Of a DNA stretch of 64,000 nt, positions 36,471-44,442 are shown piece by piece. The notes under the pieces were generated by a model. It was not told the DNA's origin, searched no databases, and saw only the letters and a list, made by a program, of their open reading frames with translations. Source of the stretch: Flagellimonas oceanensis (lineage in GTDB: Bacteria > Bacteroidota > Bacteroidia > Flavobacteriales > Flavobacteriaceae); contig NZ_RZNA01000047.1 in assembly GCF_003992595.1 (NCBI RefSeq), positions 103,870 to 167,869 on the forward strand. Direction: 5' to 3'. The first letter of the stretch is position 1. Every line of letters starts with the position of its first letter. A program made the position numbers and the translations under genes.

Positions 36471-36923
36471 ATGGGTTTGCAAGAAAAGGTAATGACAGAA
36501 ATGAAGGCCGCAATGAAGGCAAAGGATACCGTTGCCTTGGAATCTTTGCGAGCAGTGAAGTCCGCTATTTTATTGGCCAAGACCGATAAAGGTGGAGGTG
36601 CTGAACTATCCGAAGAGGAGGAGATTAAATTGGTTCAAAAGTTGGTAAAGCAACGCAAAGACAGTGCTGCGATTTACCAAGAGCAAGGTCGTGATGACTT
36701 GGCTGAACCTGAATTGGCACAAGTAGCGGTAATCGAAAAGTTTTTGCCGGAACAGCTTACCGAAGAAGAAATTGAAAAAGTGGTCGTTATGACCATTGAC
36801 TCCGTGGGAGCTTCAGGTATGCAGGACATGGGCAAGGTAATGGGGATTGTTTCCAAAGAATTGGCAGGTCAAGCTGATGGAAAGACCATTTCCGCTATCG
36901 TAAAAGCCAAATTAAGTTCATAA
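36471..36923 (+). CDS. GatB/YqeY domain protein
   Basis: 150 aa from ATG 36471 (MGLQEKVMTEMKAAMKAKD). It corresponds to the YqeY family, an all-helical domain resembling the tail of the aspartyl/glutamyl-tRNA amidotransferase subunit GatB. Conserved stretches: ALESLRAVKSAIL, EEEIKLVQKLVKQRKDSAAIYQEQGRDDLAEPELAQ, and FLPEQLTEEEIEKVV. A role in tRNA-dependent processes is suspected but not proven. A TTG 9 bp upstream is less likely. The gene is followed 11 bp later by a tRNA. Confidence 0.93.
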   Translation: MGLQEKVMTEMKAAMKAKDTVALESLRAVKSAILLAKTDKGGGAELSEEEEIKLVQKLVKQRKDSAAIYQEQGRDDLAEPELAQVAVIEKFLPEQLTEEEIEKVVVMTIDSVGASGMQDMGKVMGIVSKELAGQADGKTISAIVKAKLSS

Positions 36924-36934
36924 ATATAAATGAG

Positions 36935-37008
36935 GGCCCCTTAGCTCAACTGAATAGAGCACTGGATTTCGGCTCCAGCGGTTCGGGGTTTGAATCCCTG
37001 AGGGGTCA
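36935..37008 (+). tRNA. tRNA-Arg (anticodon UCG)
   Basis: A 74-nt cloverleaf: acceptor GGCCCCT with AGGGGTC (one G-U), D arm GCTC/GAGC with a 9-nt loop, anticodon arm CTGGA/TCCAG with loop TTTCGGC (anticodon TCG at positions 34-36, reading CGA), 5-nt variable loop, T arm CGGGG/CCCTG (one G-U), discriminator A. CCA is not encoded. The D loop reads AACTGAATA, so position 19 is A. The T loop is TTTGAAT, so position 56 is T; the usual G19-C56 contact seems replaced by A19-U56. A terminator follows directly. Confidence 0.93.
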
Positions 37009-37010
37009 CA

Positions 37011-37044
37011 AAAAAGCCTGCAAATTTTGCAGGCTTTTTTATTT
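37011..37044. terminator. bidirectional terminator after tRNA-Arg and the hybrid kinase gene
   Basis: AGCCTGCAAA and TTTTGCAGGCT form a long stem flanked by A and T runs. It can serve the tRNA on the plus strand and the kinase gene, which stops at 37047, on the minus strand. Confidence 0.9.
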
Positions 37045-37046
37045 TC

Positions 37047-39446
37047 TTAGGCGACTTTGCTAATTGTTTTGCCAATTGTATTCTTACTCATTTTGGAGAA
37101 CAGCAACTGTCCATTCACGGGTTTGGTCACAAGGTCGTTGGCCCCCAATTCAAATATCTTTTTTCTGGTTTGACTGGTGTTGTCCGCTGTAAGAACTATG
37201 ATTGGAATTTCAGGACTGCAATTGGCCTCCCCTTTCCTTATCAGGGAAGTTGTTTCAAAACCGTCCATTTCCGGCATTTGAAGATCCATCAGAATCATAT
37301 CGAATGACTTTTCCTTCATGATTTCCAATGCTTCTTTACCATGGTTGGCAATGGTCAGGTTCGCTTTGCCCCAGTTCTTTTTGAACAACAGCTTTACAAC
37401 GGTCTGGTTCATTTTGTTGTCTTCTACGTACAGAATGTTCCCAGCGCCCTTTTGCATTTCGGTAATCGATGATTTGGAATCTTCTTTAGTGGTTACCTGA
37501 TCTTCGTCTATCTCAAAACTTAGGCTCAATTCGCAAATTGTACCTTGGTTTGGATTGTTTTTCAGGGTTACATTTCCTTTTTGCAGATCAACATAGGTTT
37601 TCACAATATATAGACCCAATCCCAAACCGCTGAATTCACGTTTGTCCATGAAGGATTTTTTGGTAAAGGATTCAAATACGGTACTCATTTTTTCCTCAGA
37701 AATTCCAATACCAGTGTCTTTAATGTTGAAGTTGATTGTAGCCCGGTCATCTTTCTTTTTGCAGATAATGTCGACATCCACGCTTCCTTTGTTGGTGAAT
37801 TTAATGGCGTTGTCCAAAAGATGGTTGAGAATCTGAGCCAGTTTTGCTTTGTCTCCGACTATCCTGGCGGGTAAATCATCTGGAATCGATGTATTGAAAG
37901 CCAGTCCTTTTACCGTAGCCTTCTTTTCCTGAAGGTTCAATACCTTTTGAAGGGTCGATCTTAATTCAAAGGATACCTCTTTCAATTCTTGGTCGCCTTT
38001 TTCAATGACGGTAAAGTCGAGGATGTCCTCAATGTAACCCAACAGGTTTTTGGAGGAATTGAGGAGCATTTTACATTTTTCATCCAGATTTTCTTCCTCT
38101 TTGTTTTCCTGTAGTGAAGTGGCCACTCCCATAATCAGGTTGAGGGGTGTGCGAAGCTCATGACTAATGTTGGAAAGGAAGGACGATTTAATTTCGTTCA
38201 TGTCCTGCGCGCGTTGAAGTGCGAGCATTTGGTTCTGTTCATTCTCCATTCGCAGATTACGAATCCTATTGCTCATCGAAATGGATAGGAATATGATTTC
38301 AAAACCAATACCGAACTTGGTGCCGTTACTGGTAAAGAATGAATTCTCTATGGTGTTGAAATTGTTCATAATGAAAACCACGAATCCGAAGACCAAGAAG
38401 GAAATGCCCAATACAAAGAATATATCGACTTTTTGTTTTTTCAATTTCATGACCACTAGGGAAGCTATCATGTGAACCAGTACCAAAATGCCTATGGCAT
38501 TGGCCAAAGGATAGCAATATTCAAAGTTTTGGGAGACTGCCAATAGGAGCACACCGATGGCTATCGCCCAGCTCATCATTATATTGGCAAGGTGTAAAAT
38601 GGGACTGTTTTTCTTAAGATTAAGAAAGATGTCCCCGTACCTTCCAAAGAAGAACAGCGAAACAAAAGCGGTCAGTAAAACGGCTCTATCGGAAAGCCAT
38701 CCCCCTTGAGGGGTAAAATATTGATGGAAAAAACCATCAAGTGAAAATTGCATCAAGGCTATGAAAAGAACATAGAGCGCATAGTATACAAAGGCTCTGT
38801 CCTTTAAGGCAAAAAAGAAAAATAGGTATATGATGCAGGCCAAGATCAAAATGCCGTAAAAGAAGCCATAAAAGACTTGTTCCTTATATGTGAGATTGAA
38901 AAAACTGGCCTCTTGATAAAGTTCCATGGGAAGCATCACCACCTCGCCATCACTTTCAAGGTGGATATAGGCCTCAACGCTCTCTCCGGGTCTGAGACCG
39001 ATATCAAAAATTGATTTTCTGTGCTGTATGGTTTTTTTTGAAAAAGGGATTTTATCTCCGCTGTACTGTTTTTCCACACGATTTTCCTCATTGATAAGGA
39101 AAAGATTAACAACATCAGTAATGGGACGTGCGGTTTCCAAGTAATATTGTTTGTAGCTATCGGTTGTGTTTTCCAAGGTAAAGGTCAACCAATAGTTGTC
39201 ACTGGAGAATCCGAGATTTTCCTTTAAACTGGTCAGTGGAACAAAATCCAATTTGGAATTGTTCCTAACTTCCTCAAAACTGTAGTCTTGCTGTCCTGCC
39301 AATAGAACAGACGTTATCGGACGTAATGAAATTGCCTCTGTGAAATTTTGATTTTCCCGGTTCTGGGCATTTGAAATACTGGAAATGAACAAAAATATAA
39401 GGATACCTATCCTCAAAAACAATATATGGGGGACCATCTGGCGCAT
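37047..39446 (-). CDS. hybrid sensor histidine kinase/response regulator with 7TM-DISM input
   Basis: 799 aa. Signal peptide (1-27, ending SISNAQ), a periplasmic DISMED2-type domain (~35-165, containing LGFSSDNYWLTFTLEN and YLETARPITDVVNLFLINE), then seven transmembrane helices (~185-390). The cytoplasmic kinase follows: H-box SNISHELRTPLNLIMG, N-box LNHLLDNAIKFT, G boxes DTGIGISEEKM and GLGLGLYIVKTYV. The C-terminal receiver (~665-785) has the phospho-acceptor in DMILMDLQMPEMDGF. 7TM-DISM inputs are thought to sense carbohydrates or other small molecules; the ligand is unknown. No separate output regulator is adjacent, so the partner is unknown. Met 39437 is an alternative start. Confidence 0.94.
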   Translation of the reverse strand: MRQMVPHILFLRIGILIFLFISSISNAQNRENQNFTEAISLRPITSVLLAGQQDYSFEEVRNNSKLDFVPLTSLKENLGFSSDNYWLTFTLENTTDSYKQYYLETARPITDVVNLFLINEENRVEKQYSGDKIPFSKKTIQHRKSIFDIGLRPGESVEAYIHLESDGEVVMLPMELYQEASFFNLTYKEQVFYGFFYGILILACIIYLFFFFALKDRAFVYYALYVLFIALMQFSLDGFFHQYFTPQGGWLSDRAVLLTAFVSLFFFGRYGDIFLNLKKNSPILHLANIMMSWAIAIGVLLLAVSQNFEYCYPLANAIGILVLVHMIASLVVMKLKKQKVDIFFVLGISFLVFGFVVFIMNNFNTIENSFFTSNGTKFGIGFEIIFLSISMSNRIRNLRMENEQNQMLALQRAQDMNEIKSSFLSNISHELRTPLNLIMGVATSLQENKEEENLDEKCKMLLNSSKNLLGYIEDILDFTVIEKGDQELKEVSFELRSTLQKVLNLQEKKATVKGLAFNTSIPDDLPARIVGDKAKLAQILNHLLDNAIKFTNKGSVDVDIICKKKDDRATINFNIKDTGIGISEEKMSTVFESFTKKSFMDKREFSGLGLGLYIVKTYVDLQKGNVTLKNNPNQGTICELSLSFEIDEDQVTTKEDSKSSITEMQKGAGNILYVEDNKMNQTVVKLLFKKNWGKANLTIANHGKEALEIMKEKSFDMILMDLQMPEMDGFETTSLIRKGEANCSPEIPIIVLTADNTSQTRKKIFELGANDLVTKPVNGQLLFSKMSKNTIGKTISKVA

Positions 39447-39639
39447 TAAGTAGGTTTTGACCGGAAAACCACTCTTTGGGAAAGTGGAATCCTGTTTGTT
39501 GGTTTTATATTCTAACTAACGGTCAAGCTAGATAATTAGTACGCTAACCCACCTGTAACTAACAATCATTAGATATAATCGGGGAAAACCTCGATGAACA
39601 ACAAAAGAAGGTCATTAAATGAAAGTATGCCGTAACGGT

Positions 39640-40152
39640 TCAATACTGATTAGAATCCATTCCTATGAGTTCCATGGTTTCTTCTAAATTGAGTTTTGAG
39701 TCCATAGAGAGCCCTGTTGTTTCAACAACATTAGCAGGGACGGGTACATAACGGACATCTATTTTTTCGGAATCGTTCTGGAATATATTTAAGATGCTAA
39801 GATTACCTTCAGAATAGAATCTAAACCCTTCAAAATCATTGGTTTCGAAGCTTTCACTGGCTGGAAACGTACCAAAATCGAAAGACAAGTATCCACTGCT
39901 AAAACTAGAAGGAAGCGCTTCTACTCTGCTATAATTCTTAATGTACATCACTACAACATCTCCATTATCTAAATATGAAGTCATATCTTCCACGGGAACA
40001 TCCATAAAGGCATCAGCTGTCTGATAATCTTCCCATGTCCACACAATGGGCATCCAGTCCGAAACAATTACGTTGGCATTCCCATCTTTTCCTGGTGGGC
40101 CGGTTTTACCATCTTCTCCAGAACATGAAAATATGATAAGGACAGAACTCAA
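39640..40152 (-). CDS. lipoprotein with a collagen-like Gly-Xaa-Yaa start; signal peptide apparently broken by a frameshift
   Basis: The intact frame gives 170 aa from a TTG codon: MSSVLIIFSCSGEDGKTGPPGKDGN, a short hydrophobic segment, a lipobox Cys and a brief collagen-like GKTGPPGKDG motif. This N-terminal pattern is seen in small Bacteroidota lipoproteins with beta-rich bodies. No family name recognised. The hydrophobic part is too short for a normal signal because the frame lacks a good start. An ATG at 40199 begins MKTISVITKK and then stops; adding one A to the six-A run would join it to IATYLLLSSVLIIFSC and give a complete signal. So this is a frameshifted gene, a slippage-controlled gene or an error in the sequence. 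Confidence 0.7.
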   Translation of the reverse strand: MSSVLIIFSCSGEDGKTGPPGKDGNANVIVSDWMPIVWTWEDYQTADAFMDVPVEDMTSYLDNGDVVVMYIKNYSRVEALPSSFSSGYLSFDFGTFPASESFETNDFEGFRFYSEGNLSILNIFQNDSEKIDVRYVPVPANVVETTGLSMDSKLNLEETMELIGMDSNQY

Positions 40153-40199
40153 TAATAGGTATGTCGCTATTTTTTGGTGATAACGGATATAGTTTTCAT
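40153..40199 (-). other. displaced signal-peptide start of the lipoprotein gene (A6 tract at the break)
   Basis: Reading leftwards from ATG 40197-40199 gives MKTISVITKK and a TAG stop directly after six A (T at 40170-40175 on the plus strand). With seven A the frame continues into the 170-aa ORF. Confidence 0.6.
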
Positions 40200-40394
40200 G
40201 GGAATCGACTTTTTTACATTGATATTGTCAAATTTAGGGTGTGATTTTCAGTGCTTCAACAGCAATTGATGAATGATGCTCATGAATTGACGGATGTGCT
40301 GTTTGGGACAACAGGGCTTGTCAAACAATTATTTTTTCATTCATTGAAAGGAAATAACCATACCGAGGACTAAATCAAAAGCAAACCCCAATTA

Positions 40395-40841
40395 ATGATG
40401 AAGAAAACCATCGCATTTGTCTTTTTGATGATTGGAATTATCGGCTATTCCCAATCTGTGGATTACAATACCAAAAATGGATATGCCATCCATGGCTATG
40501 ATGTGGTATCGTATTTTGAAGGGAAGCCGTTGGAAGGTAAAAAAGAGTTCTCCGCAACCTATGATGGTACCAAGTTTAAGTTCGACAATCAAGAGAATTT
40601 AGAAAGGTTCAAGAAGAATCCTTCGGAATATCTGCCAAAATATGGGGGCTATTGTGCGTATGCGGTAGCCGTCAACGGCAAAAAGGTAAATGTAGACCCG
40701 GAGACCTACGAAATAAGGGAAGGAAAACTTTATTTATTCTACAACAAGGGAAAAAACAATACCCTGCAGTTTTGGCTCAACGCCACTCCAAATGACTTGG
40801 TTTCCAAAGCGGATAAAAACTGGGAAAAAATAAAGAATTGA
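40395..40841 (+). CDS. exported YHS-domain protein
   Basis: 148 aa with a signal peptide (MMKKTIAFVFLMIGIIGYSQ). The mature part has a YHS-type domain: NGYAIHGYDVVSYFEGKPLEGKKEFSATYDGTKFKFDNQENLERFKKNPSEYLPKYGGYCAYAVAVNG. YHS domains are small and often metal-linked; a single Cys in GGYCAYA is conserved among similar exported proteins. The substrate or metal is unknown. ATG 40395 and ATG 40398 are both possible. It stands alone, 66 bp before the DinB-like gene. Confidence 0.88.
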   Translation: MMKKTIAFVFLMIGIIGYSQSVDYNTKNGYAIHGYDVVSYFEGKPLEGKKEFSATYDGTKFKFDNQENLERFKKNPSEYLPKYGGYCAYAVAVNGKKVNVDPETYEIREGKLYLFYNKGKNNTLQFWLNATPNDLVSKADKNWEKIKN

Positions 40842-40907
40842 TTATTCTTTCTATCTTATACTCAAATTCATCAAAAAACGAATAGAAACAACCTTTAAGT
40901 AAACATC

Positions 40908-41393
40908 ATGTTCAAATCTTCCTTGGAAACTTTGGAGCAGTTCAAGCAGGTGCTGTCAGAATTGCCCAAAGATTGTTATTCCCGATCATGCGATATATTG
41001 TCCAATGCGACCATTGGTCAGCACACCCGGCACATCATTGAACTCTATCTTTGTTTGATCAAAGGATATGAGCTTTCCGATGTCTCCTATGATCGCAGGG
41101 AGCGCAACGTTCAGATTGAGGAGAATTTGGACTATGCGTTGGATAGCTTGACGTATATTCAAGAGCATTTGGAGAAACCCAATAAGACGATAAAAATCAG
41201 TTATGAGCTTGCCGGGGAAGAAAACTGTATGGGTTCCAATTACTTTAGAGAGGTAATGTACAACTTGGAGCATACCATTCATCACCAGGCATTGATCAAG
41301 GTGGGTATCAAGCATTTTTCCACGCAAGAAATCCCGGAATCTTTCGGGGTGGCGCCATCCACCATACAATACAGAAAGGTATGTGCACAGTAA
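40908..41393 (+). CDS. DinB-like four-helix protein
   Basis: 161 aa, all-helical. Candidate metal-binding histidines lie in SNATIGQHTRHIIELYLCL near residue 42 and YNLEHTIHHQALIKVG near residues 122-136, matching the three-His pattern of the DinB/YfiT superfamily (metal-dependent thiol or other small-molecule transferases and hydrolases). Substrate unknown. The last 13 bp overlap the start of the NRDE gene, so the two are translationally coupled; an ATP-grasp gene follows 5 bp later. Confidence 0.85.
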   Translation: MFKSSLETLEQFKQVLSELPKDCYSRSCDILSNATIGQHTRHIIELYLCLIKGYELSDVSYDRRERNVQIEENLDYALDSLTYIQEHLEKPNKTIKISYELAGEENCMGSNYFREVMYNLEHTIHHQALIKVGIKHFSTQEIPESFGVAPSTIQYRKVCAQ

Positions 41394-42097
41394 GTTTTAT
41401 AGCTTCCGGGTGTAGGCGGCTTATTACCTCCAACCGAGATGAACATATTTCAAGGCCTTTGGCCTTGCGACCACAAGAAGAAACCATAGGTTCCGTAAAG
41501 GTGCTTTTTCCCAAGGACCCGAAAGCGGGAGGGACTTGGTTCGCACTCAATGAAAATGGTTCGGTGGCCGTGCTCCTCAATGGCGGCTTTGTAAATCATG
41601 TGCCAACTGGGAACTATGCCCGTAGCCGGGGATTGGTGCTACTGGATGTCATTGCATCGGAGCAACCCTATGACTTGATTCAGGAAATGGAGCTCCTCAA
41701 CATTGAGCCGTTCACTTTGGTCTTGTTCAATGGTAACCTATTGGAGTTTAGGTGGGATGGCCATCAGAAATATTACAGACCATTGGATGCTGCAAAAAAT
41801 CATATTTGGTCATCGGCAACGCTTTATAAAGATGAAGTGATCGAACATCGACGGAACCTATTTCGGAAGTTTATAAAACAAAATTCCGAAATCACTCCTA
41901 ATGAAGTGGTTGACTTTCATTCCAACAACCATGATGATTTTGAGAATGGATTTATAATTGATAGGGAATCAGGCTTGAAAACATTTAGTGTGACCCAGGC
42001 CGTTTTGGATGAGGGGGAAATTGTGATGCGCCACATGGATTTGTTGAACGATAGGTTTTTCGAAGTCCCCTTTTCGCCCACACAGCTTACGTTTTAA
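41381..42097 (+). CDS. NRDE (TANGO2-like) family protein
   Basis: 238 aa starting MCTVSFIASG; a Cys directly after Met is typical of this family and resembles N-terminal nucleophile hydrolases once Met is removed. The name-giving motif is in ITSNRDEHISRPLALRP near residue 20, with AGGTWFALNENGSVAVLLNGG near residue 50. Eukaryotic TANGO2 is linked to haem or lipid handling, but bacterial members have no agreed function. Middle gene of a three-gene unit (DinB-like, NRDE, ATP-grasp). Confidence 0.88.
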   Translation: MCTVSFIASGCRRLITSNRDEHISRPLALRPQEETIGSVKVLFPKDPKAGGTWFALNENGSVAVLLNGGFVNHVPTGNYARSRGLVLLDVIASEQPYDLIQEMELLNIEPFTLVLFNGNLLEFRWDGHQKYYRPLDAAKNHIWSSATLYKDEVIEHRRNLFRKFIKQNSEITPNEVVDFHSNNHDDFENGFIIDRESGLKTFSVTQAVLDEGEIVMRHMDLLNDRFFEVPFSPTQLTF

Positions 42098-42102
42098 TTG
42101 GA

Positions 42103-43146
42103 ATGGATTCGCTAAAACTGATATGGCATCGACTTACCCATTGGGAGTATTGGCCGTTTTGGTTGATTTATTATCCCATGGCACCTGTTTGGTTGTGCTA
42201 TTCCATTAAAGCGCGTTCTTTTTTCTTTTTTAACGCAGCCAATCCTGGAATGAAAAATGGAGGCATGGCCATGATATCCAAAATGGATATTTATCGTATG
42301 ATTCCCGATGAATTTATTCCTAAAACCCTTTTTGTCGATAAAGATGAGACTCCGGATTTGACTTTAGAGCGTATTTTGAAGCAAGGCATCAGTTTTCCTT
42401 TTATTGCCAAACCAGACATTGGCATGAAGGCCTTTGGGGTGGAGAAAATCCATAGTAAGGATGAATTTCAGAAATACGTGAATTGGACGCCTTCCCACTT
42501 TTTGGTGCAGGAACTTATTCCATACCAAAAGGAAGTGGGAATATTCTACGTGCGCAAACCCAATGAAGCACATGGGAAAATCACAGGGTTGGTGTCCAAA
42601 GAGTTTTTGTCCATTTCAGGTGATGGTCAAAGTACCATGCTGGAACTCATCAAAAGAAACCCTCGAAGCCACTTACAGCTAAAGGTGTTGGAACAAAGGT
42701 TTGGTGCACAGCTTCAATATGTATTGGAAAAGGACGAAGAATTTATCCTTGTGCCGTATGGAAGCCATACCCGAGGGGCCAAGTTTGTGGATATCAGCCA
42801 TAAAATCAATAGGGAGTTGGTGCAAACCATTGATGGAATATGTTCCCAAATGGAAGGTTTCCATTATGGTCGATTGGATGTGCTCTATGACAATTTTGAT
42901 GAACTTTGCCAAGGAAAAAACTTTAGCATCATTGAAGTTAATGGGGCAGGGGGGGAGGCTACCCATATTTACGACCCCAAACATTCCTTGTTCTGGGCAT
43001 GGAGGGAGGTTGCCCGCCATTGGGGCATGTTGTGCGATATCAGCATAGCCAATAAAAAGGCTGGTTATTCCTATCTGAGTTTTAAGGATGGCAGGGCCAT
43101 GCTAAAGGAAACTGGGGCATTGCAGTCCCGTTTAAAGGTGGTTTGA
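42103..43146 (+). CDS. ATP-grasp family protein of unknown specificity
   Basis: 347 aa. The N-terminal 45 residues are aromatic and hydrophobic (WPFWLIYYPMAPVWLCYSIKARSFFFF), suggesting membrane contact. The rest looks like a D-Ala-D-Ala-ligase-type ATP-grasp: FPFIAKPDIGMKAFGV gives the ATP-binding Lys, HFLVQELIPYQKEVGIFYVR the hinge, GFHYGRLDVLYD and FSIIEVNGAGGEATHIYDP the Mg2+-binding acidic and Asn residues. Substrates unknown. Last gene of the trio; its 3' end overlaps the converging lipoprotein gene by 15 bp. Confidence 0.8.
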   Translation: MDSLKLIWHRLTHWEYWPFWLIYYPMAPVWLCYSIKARSFFFFNAANPGMKNGGMAMISKMDIYRMIPDEFIPKTLFVDKDETPDLTLERILKQGISFPFIAKPDIGMKAFGVEKIHSKDEFQKYVNWTPSHFLVQELIPYQKEVGIFYVRKPNEAHGKITGLVSKEFLSISGDGQSTMLELIKRNPRSHLQLKVLEQRFGAQLQYVLEKDEEFILVPYGSHTRGAKFVDISHKINRELVQTIDGICSQMEGFHYGRLDVLYDNFDELCQGKNFSIIEVNGAGGEATHIYDPKHSLFWAWREVARHWGMLCDISIANKKAGYSYLSFKDGRAMLKETGALQSRLKVV

Positions 43147-43875
43147 TGATGTCTCAATTTCTTCAGGAAGGTATAGTACCATGTTCCCTATCTCAATTTC
43201 ATCCAAATGTCCCATTTTGCTCTCGTCCTTGGTAATGAGGTGCATGTGGAAATAAGAGTCATGATGGGTAAAGACGCCTTGATGTTTTTTAGAGAAGAAT
43301 CCGATTATTTCCGCATCTTCATCAGTAAGGGAATAGCTGATTTGTCCTTTATGGGCTTCCGTTGGGGAAGACACTTTGGTTCCCAAGGGCAGGTTTTGAA
43401 TATGGATGATAGCATGTGAAGCATTTCCCGTCAACTTGAAAACAAACGGGGGCCCCTGTTCTTGGGTAATGGAGCTTATGAAGTTTTCTAAGTCGTTAAC
43501 TCCCCTTATATCTTTTGGGAGCTTTATTTCTTTCCATTCTGTTACATTGGTGTAAACGAAAAAAGGTGCGGATACCTGAAAGTTTCGTTCAACGGACATG
43601 GTGGAATCGGAAGTGACCTTAGATAAATAGCTAATACCATCCTTAATCAATAGCTCACCTGTCAGGAAGCTTTGAGGACCAATTCCATAAAGACCTGATT
43701 TGTTTTGAATGGAATCCAATTCAATTTTTCCTTCCAAGTCACCATTCCACATTACATTTTTCATGGCATCGACTATTTGTAATGTTGATGGATTGTTTGG
43801 AGTCTCCTTTTGAGGTGATTTACAATGAATACATAGGATAACAGGCAAAGCCCATAAGATTTTTGTATTTGTCAT
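43132..43875 (-). CDS. acetolactate-decarboxylase-like lipoprotein
   Basis: 247 aa. A lipoprotein signal (MTNTKILWALPVILCIHC) ends at a possible lipobox Cys. The mature protein resembles alpha-acetolactate decarboxylase: NKSGLYGIGPQSFLTGELLIKDG matches the substrate-domain GxGxxxxLxGE motif. IIGFFSKKHQGVFTHHDSYFHMHLITKDESKMGHLDEIEIG carries the HxH...H pattern that binds zinc in BudA. Enzymes of acetoin synthesis are normally cytosolic, so an exported version is odd, and its substrate may differ. Gap to the glutathione peroxidase gene upstream is 16 bp, indicating one transcript. Confidence 0.78.
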   Translation of the reverse strand: MTNTKILWALPVILCIHCKSPQKETPNNPSTLQIVDAMKNVMWNGDLEGKIELDSIQNKSGLYGIGPQSFLTGELLIKDGISYLSKVTSDSTMSVERNFQVSAPFFVYTNVTEWKEIKLPKDIRGVNDLENFISSITQEQGPPFVFKLTGNASHAIIHIQNLPLGTKVSSPTEAHKGQISYSLTDEDAEIIGFFSKKHQGVFTHHDSYFHMHLITKDESKMGHLDEIEIGNMVLYLPEEIETSSNHL

Positions 43876-43891
43876 TAGCAGTATGATTTGC

Positions 43892-44365
43892 CTAGATTAT
43901 TTTTTGGATAAATTCTTCCATTCCAGAAGGTTCTGTGGTCGGCGCAAATCGTTTTACAGGCTTACCGGTTTTATCGATGACAAATTTTGTGAAGTTCCAT
44001 TTGATTTTACCACCCAACAAACCACTCAACTCTGATTTGAGATATTTGAAAATAGGGTGTGCATCGCTTCCGTTCACATCTATTTTGGCAAACATGGGGA
44101 AGCTGACACCATAATTCACTTGGCAAAATTCCTGGATATCACTGGCACTACCGGGTTCTTGGTTTCCAAATTGGTTGCAGGGAAAGCCCAAAACCACCAA
44201 TCCTTGCTCCTTGTATGTCTTGTAAAGGGATTCCAGACCTTCATACTGGGGTGTAAGGCCACATTTACTGGCGGTATTGACCACGATAATTGTTTTGCCC
44301 CTGTATTTTCCCATGGACTCTGGAGTGCCGTCCAATCGTTCCGCTTCAAAATCGTAAAAGTTCAT
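43892..44365 (-). CDS. glutathione peroxidase family thiol peroxidase
   Basis: 157 aa. The active centre is Cys35 in [12 protein letters not shown], with the Gln of [12 protein letters not shown] (near residue 69), and Trp-Asn in [10 protein letters not shown] (near 122). It uses Cys, not selenocysteine. Bacterial members usually take electrons from thioredoxin and reduce peroxides. No signal peptide. Probably heads a two-gene unit with the acetolactate-decarboxylase-like lipoprotein. Confidence 0.95.
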   Translation of the reverse strand: MNFYDFEAERLDGTPESMGKYRGKTIIVVNTASKCGLTPQYEGLESLYKTYKEQGLVVLGFPCNQFGNQEPGSASDIQEFCQVNYGVSFPMFAKIDVNGSDAHPIFKYLKSELSGLLGGKIKWNFTKFVIDKTGKPVKRFAPTTEPSGMEEFIQKII

Positions 44366-44442
44366 TTGAGAAAGTTTTTCTAGGATGATTTAGAAATGTA
44401 AAATAGTATGTTGCAATATATCATGCCCCTAGAAGATAAGTT

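Noticed and set aside
39447..39639. possible small RNA between the hybrid kinase gene and the lipoprotein gene
   Set aside because: Only short, imperfect hairpins and no clear promoter or terminator pair.
40200..40394. possible small gene between the broken lipoprotein gene and the YHS gene
   Set aside because: No open frame with a credible start, no homology recognised, and no hairpin with a T-run; treated as spacer.
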